Translations under genes and position numbers: made by a program
The notes under the pieces: generated by a model
Seen by the model: only the letters and a program-made list of their open reading frames with translations
Told to the model about the DNA's origin: nothing
The model's database searches: none
In this document: positions 7,021 through 13,580 of the stretch, piece after piece
How positions within the stretch are numbered: the first letter of the stretch is position 1
How the letters are laid out: every line of letters begins with the position of its first letter
DNA from: Oscillospiraceae bacterium
GTDB taxonomy: Bacteria; Bacillota; Clostridia; Clostridiales; Clostridiaceae
Direction of reading: 5' to 3'
DNA length: 23,369 nt
Assembly (NCBI GenBank): GCA_009785875.1
Contig: WQUF01000259.1
Coordinates: 1-23,369 of the forward strand

Positions 7021-8406
7021 TTGAACTACATTGGACCATTCCTAAGAGTAAATGTACTGAAACTTGATAACATGCTCTATCAATTATTTTATCTATCTAA
7101 AGAATCATTTAGACATATTTTACTTAATTCAAAATGCGGAATTCAAATGAATCATAAAGAGATAAATAACAAATCATTTAATAATGATAATAACACATTT
7201 AGATCCATTTCTCCACTTCTTGCTATTTATAAAAAAGCAAGTCCAGTACTTGAAAGTCACAACAATAAACTTTTTTGGAGAGAAGAAAAATTTAAAAAAG
7301 AAATACTCGTTAAAAGCAATGGACTACTGTGTTACAACTTGCTAAAATTATATACTCTAGCTAAGCAAATAATAAATAATGAAGAAGATAAGAAACTAAA
7401 TGAATTCTACTTGCTGCTTGCAGAAAAGCAATTAGTATTTTTCATCAATAACTTGAGAAACTCTGAAGGTTATTTTGTAGATAAGGTTCAAGAAAGCAGT
7501 GAAGACGTGACATTAAAACAAAAAGACTATAAAATTAAATTTTCTGATCAATTGATAATCATGAATTGCTGCTATCTATTACACTTGCAAAAAGAAAATG
7601 AAGAAGATTTCAGAAATTTTGCTTTAGATATTTTCCAGGTATTTATAGATAATAAGGAACATCTATATTCTGAAAGTAAAGAGGAATTGCTGCTTTGTGC
7701 CCATTTTCTAAAAGACTTTAGTAAAATGTCAAATCACCCTGTAGCTAAATTTGTGCTGGTGGATTTAATAGAATTGCTCCTTGAAAAATCTGAATCTTTA
7801 GATATTGTTGAATTTAACAATAAATATAGCTTTTATTCATCCATGTTCATACTGCTAAATGATCTACCTATAACAGATGAAATAGAAAAATTTAATTTAT
7901 TTAAGACAAAAGCTATTAAGAGCGTACTTGGCGATTTAGAGGTTGGAAAAGGAATAGTGAATAGCCAAATGAATTCAAAAGAGATCGAATATAATTCAGA
8001 TGATATTATGAATTTAATAATCGCCTTAATGCTTTACTGCAAAAATGATTCGTCTTCTGAAATAAATGCCCTTGTTAAAGATGTATATAGAAGATATATA
8101 ATATCTTCAGGAATTATACTCAGCTGGCCGGATACACCAGATATCAATAATCCTGAAAGGTATCGCAGTTTTTCTAAAAAATCTGAAGATATTTTAGATG
8201 AACAATATTTTAAATTAAATTCATTTCCATCTCCAGAAGATAGCCTTTTAGCTCCAGTATTTGTTAAAGATTTAGAATATAACATTAAAAAACAAAAATT
8301 TAAAGAAGGAAATTCGTCATTTGATTCGTATAAAAACATGTATATCTTTTATTTAATTTTTAACAATTTAGGCGATGAGTATTTAAAATTTCATATTAAA
8401 AAATAA
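7021..8406 (+). CDS. Conserved clostridial protein of unknown function
   Basis: A 461-residue, mostly helical, probably cytosolic protein with no signal peptide or membrane segment. I do not recognise a catalytic motif. The start is a TTG with AGGCGGTG seven bases upstream; the resulting N terminus (MNYIGPFLRVN, then QLFYLSKESF and NSKCGI) looks like the conserved beginning of a clostridial hypothetical family. A second striking block lies near residues 370-430 (SWPDTPDINNPERY and SFPSPEDSLLAPVFVK). It is divergent from the AIR-synthase operon with about 80 bp between the two starts and ends at a strong shared terminator. No function is assigned. Confidence 0.8.
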   Translation: MNYIGPFLRVNVLKLDNMLYQLFYLSKESFRHILLNSKCGIQMNHKEINNKSFNNDNNTFRSISPLLAIYKKASPVLESHNNKLFWREEKFKKEILVKSNGLLCYNLLKLYTLAKQIINNEEDKKLNEFYLLLAEKQLVFFINNLRNSEGYFVDKVQESSEDVTLKQKDYKIKFSDQLIIMNCCYLLHLQKENEEDFRNFALDIFQVFIDNKEHLYSESKEELLLCAHFLKDFSKMSNHPVAKFVLVDLIELLLEKSESLDIVEFNNKYSFYSSMFILLNDLPITDEIEKFNLFKTKAIKSVLGDLEVGKGIVNSQMNSKEIEYNSDDIMNLIIALMLYCKNDSSSEINALVKDVYRRYIISSGIILSWPDTPDINNPERYRSFSKKSEDILDEQYFKLNSFPSPEDSLLAPVFVKDLEYNIKKQKFKEGNSSFDSYKNMYIFYLIFNNLGDEYLKFHIKK

Positions 8407-8411
8407 TATTA

Positions 8412-8449
8412 AAATCTCTAAGTAGAAATCTTCATCTACTTAGAGATTT
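8412..8449. terminator. Bidirectional terminator between convergent genes
   Basis: A perfect 15-bp stem (8412-8426 with 8435-8449) with an 8-nt loop lies between the stops of the convergent genes at 8406 and 8453. A T-rich stretch follows on the minus strand (TTTTAATATTATTT), a shorter one on the plus strand. Confidence 0.85.
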
Positions 8450-8452
8450 AAT

Positions 8453-9940
8453 TCATAAATCAAACCTCAATACTCCCATTCTATCTAAGAACAGATTATT
8501 ATCTTGATTTTTTATGCATAAAAACTTATCTTCATAGCCTAATATTGTAGTCACATAACTACCTTTTAAAATGTCCTGACAATTTTTTATTTCTTCAACA
8601 TTATCCATGGAATTAATAGCTTTTAATAAGCTTGCATCAAACTGAGAATTTGAAAATCCGAAATAATTCTGATCAGAACCAGTTTGCCAACTTTCTAAAT
8701 AGCTTATTTCATCGAGAAAATCAGGGGAAATCTCTAAAAGTGCCATTTGATAATTTGAATCCAAAAGGTCTTTATCATCATTAAAATACTTGATGTCTAA
8801 ATCGATATTATAGCGATCTTTTAAAAGCTTTTTTAATAGTTCCATAAAATTATTGCTATCATTAGTGTCTTTCAAAAGCACATTTAAAGATTTTATATCA
8901 TAAATTGAGTCTATAACAGATTGGGATGAGTTTATTGTATCCACTGTATTTACCATTTTAGTAAAGCTTAGATTTTTAAGCGTCAGATCTCCATTTTTAG
9001 CATTTTCTATGGCATCAATAATAGCTTTTCTAACATTTTGATGTTTAACAGAATCATTTTTTAAGTTGAAGTTTAATGTGTAAAAATTTTCAGTGCTTGC
9101 TTTATCTAAATATTGCTCATCATTTAACCTGCTCTGTTCGCTTTTAGGTACATCCAGCATAGCATCCACATTATTTAAATCAAACATAGCCATAGCGTGT
9201 TCACTTAAAGTCTTTTCATATATTATTTCGTTTTTATTGATTGAATATTTGCCATTATATTTATCATTTTTTATTAAATTTATCATATTATTAGATATGC
9301 TATTAATTCTATAAGGACCTGAATAGACAATTTTATCATAATTATTCATCCAATCGCTACCACAAAGTGAGACATCCTTTATAAAAAAAACAGGGTTTGA
9401 CAATATTCCTAAAAAAGAGCTATTTATACTATTTAAATTAAATTCTATATTTTTATTATCGATGACGTTAATAGCAATATTATCTATTTTACCAGTTTTA
9501 AGATATTCCTTTACACCAAATATTGGCTGAAGCATATTTTTATATTTTATATCGATTAACTTTGATTGCAAAAAACTAATAAAGAAGTCTTTTATGGATT
9601 TTGCATCGATGATCTCTCCGTTTGAAAAATATAAGTTATCGTTCAATGTAAATTTAAATTTTAACCCATTATCTAAAACTTCCCAAGATTTGCAGAGTGC
9701 TGGAACTATAGTACCATTTACATCGTATTTAACAAGTCCATTAAACAGCATATATGATAATTCTGAGCCGGAAACATCTTTAAGCCCTTCATTATTTAAA
9801 TCGCTTGGGAAAGAGCTTGTTGTGACAATAAAAGCATCTTGAGATTTTCCTATAGTACTGGTATCATTTCTTTCTATACAAGAGGAAAAAATTAAAGCTG
9901 CTAGAAAAATGATCAAAAGTCTAAATAAAAATTTTTTCAC
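8453..9940 (-). CDS. Orphan peptide-type ABC substrate-binding lipoprotein
   Basis: A 495-residue family 5 extracellular solute-binding protein (OppA/DppA type). Starting at the GTG at 9940 (GGTG six bases upstream) gives a clean lipoprotein signal: MKK, a hydrophobic stretch and LIFSSC with lipid-modified Cys21. An alternative GTG at 9949 would add three residues. The family block follows (SYMLFNGLVKYDVNG, VPALCKSWEVLDNGLKFKF). The C-terminal SWQTGSDQNYFGFSN matches the usual ligand-binding lobe. No permease or ATPase genes are adjacent, so it either serves a transporter encoded elsewhere or acts as a sensor or chaperone. Ligand unknown; oligopeptides are the default expectation. Confidence 0.88.
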   Translation of the reverse strand: MKKFLFRLLIIFLAALIFSSCIERNDTSTIGKSQDAFIVTTSSFPSDLNNEGLKDVSGSELSYMLFNGLVKYDVNGTIVPALCKSWEVLDNGLKFKFTLNDNLYFSNGEIIDAKSIKDFFISFLQSKLIDIKYKNMLQPIFGVKEYLKTGKIDNIAINVIDNKNIEFNLNSINSSFLGILSNPVFFIKDVSLCGSDWMNNYDKIVYSGPYRINSISNNMINLIKNDKYNGKYSINKNEIIYEKTLSEHAMAMFDLNNVDAMLDVPKSEQSRLNDEQYLDKASTENFYTLNFNLKNDSVKHQNVRKAIIDAIENAKNGDLTLKNLSFTKMVNTVDTINSSQSVIDSIYDIKSLNVLLKDTNDSNNFMELLKKLLKDRYNIDLDIKYFNDDKDLLDSNYQMALLEISPDFLDEISYLESWQTGSDQNYFGFSNSQFDASLLKAINSMDNVEEIKNCQDILKGSYVTTILGYEDKFLCIKNQDNNLFLDRMGVLRFDL

Positions 9941-10123
9941 AGCATTCACCTTACACCTTCATATACTATGCTTAAAAAATTAAAAAGTTCATTACCTTTA
10001 TTTATATTATTTACATTAAATTTTTATTTAATCAATTAATCATTAATAAATAATGCAGTACCGATGATAACATTTATAACTGACGCTTTACTAGCAGAAG
10101 CACCTCTTTTGAAACATCCAAAT

Positions 10124-10179
10124 AAAAAAACACTCTATCTTCTTAATCATAATATGCTAAAAAGTGTAAAGTGTTATTT
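10124..10179. terminator. Possible terminator or attenuator hairpin
   Basis: AACACT (10129-10134) pairs with AGTGTT (10170-10175), and inside it CTTCTTA (10139-10145) pairs with TAAAAAG (10158-10164) with one wobble. Seven A bases precede the left arm, giving a U-run when read on the minus strand. No gene that would need it lies upstream on that strand, so it may be a leader attenuator of the binding-protein gene or a relic. Confidence 0.4.
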
Positions 10180-10196
10180 ATTTTATATAATCTATA

Positions 10197-10225
10197 TTTC
10201 AATTTAATTCTTTTCACTGTATACT
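10197..10225 (+). promoter_or_regulatory. Candidate promoter of the HAD gene
   Basis: TTTCAA, 17-nt spacer, TATACT. Transcription would begin near 10232, which puts the GGTGGTG ribosome site in the leader and favours translation from ATG 10250. Confidence 0.4.
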
Positions 10226-10249
10226 CTTTATATGGTGGTGAATATTATA

Positions 10250-10876
10250 ATGTATAAACATATAATATGGGATTTTGATGGAACTCTTTTCGATACTTAT
10301 CCTGTGATGGCAAGTGTATTTCAAAAGAAACTAATCGAGTTAAATATAGATGAAACTGTAGACGAAGTAATGTCATATATGAAAGTATCTATGACCTATG
10401 CAATTGACCATTATAAAGAGAAGTATAATATTGATGATGAATTTATAAATGATTATATTATTAAGAGTGAAGAAGAAGAGTTCAAATATTGCAAACCCTT
10501 TGACGGCATATACTATATATGTAAAATCATTTACAATCATGGATTTAAAAATTATTTATACACTCACAGAGATATATCATCTATAGATTTTTTAAAGAAA
10601 TTTGATTTGTATAAATATTTTTCTGATTTTATCACTTACGAAGATAGATTTAAAAGAAAACCAGATCCAGAGGCTCTAAATTTTCTCATAAAAAAGCACA
10701 ACATAGATCTAAAAGAAGCTCTAATGATTGGAGATAGGGATATAGACGTTCTTTCTGCTAAAAATGCATGTATAGATTCTTGTTTTTTTTCTGATAAAAC
10801 GCAGAGAAGCACTCTTTCCAATTATAATATAGATAAATTTCATGATTTATTACCTATTATAGGAATTCCATTATAA
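10250..10876 (+). CDS. HAD-superfamily phosphatase (phosphoglycolate phosphatase-like)
   Basis: A 208-residue subclass I HAD hydrolase. Motif I is D8-F-D10-G-T at the N terminus; motif II is T105 in LYTHRD; the motif III lysine is K137 in KRKPDPE; motif IV is G161-D162 with D166 in MIGDRDID. The helical cap between residues 15 and 85 resembles Gph/PgmB proteins, which act on small phosphorylated sugars or phosphoglycolate; the substrate cannot be named. GGTGGTG nine bases before ATG 10250 supports this start over ATG 10232, which would place the ribosome site inside the gene. The membrane protein gene begins 14 bp downstream, so they form an operon. Confidence 0.9.
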   Translation: MYKHIIWDFDGTLFDTYPVMASVFQKKLIELNIDETVDEVMSYMKVSMTYAIDHYKEKYNIDDEFINDYIIKSEEEEFKYCKPFDGIYYICKIIYNHGFKNYLYTHRDISSIDFLKKFDLYKYFSDFITYEDRFKRKPDPEALNFLIKKHNIDLKEALMIGDRDIDVLSAKNACIDSCFFSDKTQRSTLSNYNIDKFHDLLPIIGIPL

Positions 10877-10890
10877 ATCTAGGTGATCAT

Positions 10891-12051
10891 ATGCTAAAGA
10901 CCATTTTTAGACCATTTATTTTCATTGGTAAGCTCATAAATTACATAACAGTCAACCTGGTAAAATTCACAAATTTAATAACCAGCTTCATCCTTCTGAT
11001 AATGATGATCCTCATATCTGTTTTATATTATATAGATAAGACTTATACTGGTGGATATTACGCAGGTATCATAGTAAGATTCATATTTACTGGAAGCATA
11101 GACTGGTTTTTCAGGTTCAGCAATTTCATCGAGGACAATGCTTACTTAGCAATATTCACATTTATTATCGTTCTCTTATTTCTCTTCATGTTGAGGCATA
11201 TATTTAAAAAAGTCCTTACAAAAGATAGTAAAAAAAATAATTCATTTACGAATATAATATTCTTAATCATAAATATTTTTTTAAATTTCATAACACTCAT
11301 GACAATATGCGTGTTCTTGTTAAACTTGATGGTCACAAGATATGTAAATCTCACAACAGGGAAAAACGAAGATCTTGAACTTTCAGGTTTTCTCGTTAAG
11401 GTGGATTATATAAAAGAGCAGATAGAATCTGACAGGCAAATGACTTCCCTAGCATTGAATAAAATAATGTACGATATTGATAGTGATCCAAACTATTTTG
11501 AGTCTATGACTTTGGAAGACCATATAAAAATATGCGAAGAAATAAACCATCTCATAGATATTCAAGGCGGACCTCTTACACAGGATGAACATTATTTGAG
11601 AAATAAATTAAATTATGCTCCTTTAAGTTTAGATGATATGCTTCTTGAAATTAAAAACAAAAATACTTTAAACTGGCAGCTAATGCCTCCAAGAGATTCA
11701 GCTTTGCATATGTTTGGCTTAGATGGAGAATACAATGTCAAATTCGTCTCTGGAAATGGCATGTTTGAAGCTGTTTACGATAAAAATGGAGTTCTCTTAA
11801 ATGAAGATAACGATCCAATCAACATGGGTACTTACAATTATGCAAACCCAACTACAGATGTAAAAAAACATTCAATTTACGATGTTGCTCCTTATTATAT
11901 ATGGGGAAATACTAAAAATTCAAGACCTGCTCTTAAACCAGATGCTTTAACAAATTTAGATAAATTTTATAAAAATAAAGATGCAACTAATAAGTATGAA
12001 AAGATTAAAAGCTTGTGCGAAGGAAATTATTTAATTTCAAACCATAAATAG
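10891..12051 (+). CDS. Membrane protein with toxin-like C-terminal region
   Basis: A 386-residue protein with three strongly hydrophobic segments (about residues 28-48, 85-105 and 119-147) and a hydrophilic 235-residue C-terminal part. The region at about 265-341 (NVKFVSGNGMFEAVYDKNG, then INMGTYNYANP and DVAPYYIWGN) resembles C-terminal stretches I associate with secreted polymorphic or LXG-type toxins of Firmicutes; this is recollection, not a search result. Whether it is a toxin, an anchored effector or a surface protein cannot be decided. AGGTGAT before ATG supports the start. It is the second gene after the HAD phosphatase, ends at a strong terminator, and has no obvious immunity gene beside it. 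Confidence 0.75.
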   Translation: MLKTIFRPFIFIGKLINYITVNLVKFTNLITSFILLIMMILISVLYYIDKTYTGGYYAGIIVRFIFTGSIDWFFRFSNFIEDNAYLAIFTFIIVLLFLFMLRHIFKKVLTKDSKKNNSFTNIIFLIINIFLNFITLMTICVFLLNLMVTRYVNLTTGKNEDLELSGFLVKVDYIKEQIESDRQMTSLALNKIMYDIDSDPNYFESMTLEDHIKICEEINHLIDIQGGPLTQDEHYLRNKLNYAPLSLDDMLLEIKNKNTLNWQLMPPRDSALHMFGLDGEYNVKFVSGNGMFEAVYDKNGVLLNEDNDPINMGTYNYANPTTDVKKHSIYDVAPYYIWGNTKNSRPALKPDALTNLDKFYKNKDATNKYEKIKSLCEGNYLISNHK

Positions 12052-12115
12052 AAAATCCTCACCGTGAGTATTTTTCCTCACGGTGAGGAAATTTCTTAAA
12101 AGTGAGGATTTTTTA
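12052..12115. terminator. Nested bidirectional terminator with alternative pairings
   Basis: The 13-bp stem 12056-12068/12077-12089 has an 8-nt loop. The outer word AAAATCCTCAC (12052-12062) can instead pair with GTGAGGATTTT (12102-12112), which ends in a T-run. The CTCAC word thus occurs in several competing copies. It lies between the convergent stops of the membrane protein and the symporter and would terminate in both directions. Confidence 0.85.
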
Positions 12116-13513
12116 TTAAACTGCTCTACTTATTTTAGTATCTGGATCCTCGCTATTATATACATCATCATCTACTTGCTTCATAAACCTTCCAGCAACA
12201 AGTCCTGATACCATAGATCCACTTACATTTACAGCTGTTCTTCCCATATCGATTAGAGGTTCTATCGAAATGAGAACTCCGGCTAATGCAACAGGAAGTC
12301 CTAATGCAGATAATACCATTAAGGAAGCTATTGTAGCTCCACCGCCAACTCCAGCAATACCAAATGAGCTTATTGCTGATATAATAGCAACTTGAAGAAT
12401 AAACCCAATATTTAAAGGATTTCCGCCTTGAGCATAAACTATCATTACTGCAAGCATTGCAGGATAAACACCCGCTCAGCCATTTTGTCCAATAGATGTC
12501 CCAAATGTGGCAGCAAAATTTGAAATCCCTTCAGAAAGCCCTAATTTGCTCTTTAAAGCATTGATTGTAAGTGGTAGTGTTCCAGCACTTGTCCTAGATG
12601 TAAACGCAAAAGAAAGAGCTGGCCAAGCCTTTTTAAAGTATTTTGAAGGCTTAAATTTGAATGCAATCAATATGATCACATGAACAACTAAAACTAATAT
12701 CAATGCTAAATAAGATGCTAATATGAACTTGATGAGAGTTACAATCGCATTAAAGTCAGTAGTTGCAATTGTTTTAGTCATAATGGCAAGTATTCCATAA
12801 GGTGTAAGCTCTAAGATCATATCCACCAGCTTAAATATTACACCATGCAAAACAGTTACTCCATCTCTAAACTTATCAAATAGAGACCTTTTGCTATTCT
12901 TAATTCCTAAAGCCGCAATACCTAAAAGCGATGTAAATACAACAGTTGCGAGTGTTGGAGAATTTCCTTGTCCTGACATTGAAGCAAACGGATTTGTAGG
13001 GAATAATTGCAATATTTGATTTGGAACTGTTCCCTTATCTTGATTTTGCTGATCTAAAGCTTCACCTCTGCTTTGTTCACTAGTCCCTTGTGTGATTTGA
13101 TTTGCATTCAGACCAAATCCAATTGAAGTTCCAGCACCTATTATAGCAGAAACAAATGTCGTTGCTAAGAGTATTCCTATTACTATAAGGCTCATCTTTA
13201 AGATACCTTTTGCAGTATCGAGGTTTAAGATTGCAACTAGTATGGATATCATGATAAGTGGCATGGTAATCATTTTCAAAAGAGATACATATCCAGATCC
13301 AACGATGTTCATCCAACCAGTAGAAAAACGAATTACATCTGAAAAATTAGAATTTTTAAAAATGATTTGAATGAGTGCGCCAAAAACGATTCCAATGCCA
13401 AGTCCAGTAAGTACTCGTGCACTGAACGAATACTTTTTCTTTTGCATATAGAACAGCAAAGATAAAAGACCGATAAAGACAATAAGAGTTAAAATTGTGA
13501 GAAAAATAGACAT
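12116..13513 (-). CDS. TcyP-type sodium/cystine (dicarboxylate-family) symporter with in-frame UGA, candidate selenoprotein
   Basis: A 465-codon member of the sodium:dicarboxylate symporter family closest in my recollection to Bacillus TcyP, which imports L-cystine. Residues 1-345 hold the first transmembrane helices, the PLIMISIL segment and the TSRTSAGTLP hairpin motif. After UGA at 12476-12478 the same frame continues AGVYPAMLAVM, then FGIAGVGGGA and EPLIDMGRTAVNVSGSM to a normal C terminus. In TcyP the UGA position is Cys (IGQNGCAG). Both halves are well conserved with no frameshift, so a single readthrough product is more attractive than two fragments; a simple nonsense mutation is possible. 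AGGAGG before ATG fixes the start, and a good promoter lies just upstream. A hairpin suitable for SECIS follows the UGA. Confidence 0.8.
12448..12478 (-). promoter_or_regulatory. Candidate bacterial SECIS hairpin after the in-frame UGA
   Basis: Thirteen nucleotides after UGA (12478-12476) the mRNA reads CUGCAA-UGC-UUGCAG: a perfect 6-bp stem (12462-12457 with 12453-12448) with a 3-nt loop whose second base is G. The loop starts 19 nt after UGA. UAUC/GAUA pairs and a UGAGC/GCUCA base stem (12429-12433) could extend it. Spacing and loop G fit the general bacterial SECIS pattern. The caution is that codons for Ala-Met-Leu-Ala are self-complementary by chance. Confidence 0.4.
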
Positions 13514-13551
13514 AAAATTCCTCCTTATCTTAATATATTATGATATATTTA

Positions 13552-13580
13552 ATCATACTATATTATTATATGTTTATCAA
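13552..13580 (-). promoter_or_regulatory. Promoter of the symporter gene
   Basis: Read on the minus strand: TTGATA, 17-nt spacer, TATGAT. The -35 overlaps the UGA stop of parC. It gives the symporter its own transcription start about 30 bp before the AAGGAGG ribosome site. Confidence 0.65.

Larger units (their letters stand above)
9941..10249. other. Divergent intergenic region, about 310 bp
   Basis: No gene is seen. It separates the minus-strand binding protein from the plus-strand HAD gene. It contains a hairpin-like structure with T-runs on both sides (10124-10179) and a candidate promoter for the HAD gene, listed separately. The left half is AT-rich without clear structure. Confidence 0.6.

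Noticed and set aside
12116..12457. A separate short gene starting at ATG 12457 for the symporter C-terminal part
   Set aside because: The segment is in the same frame as the upstream part, has no convincing ribosome site, and begins mid-motif (PAMLAVM). It is the continuation after the UGA.
13080..13316. 78-codon frame on the minus strand inside the symporter gene
   Set aside because: Shadow frame of a well-conserved gene; the composition is not protein-like and it has no start site.
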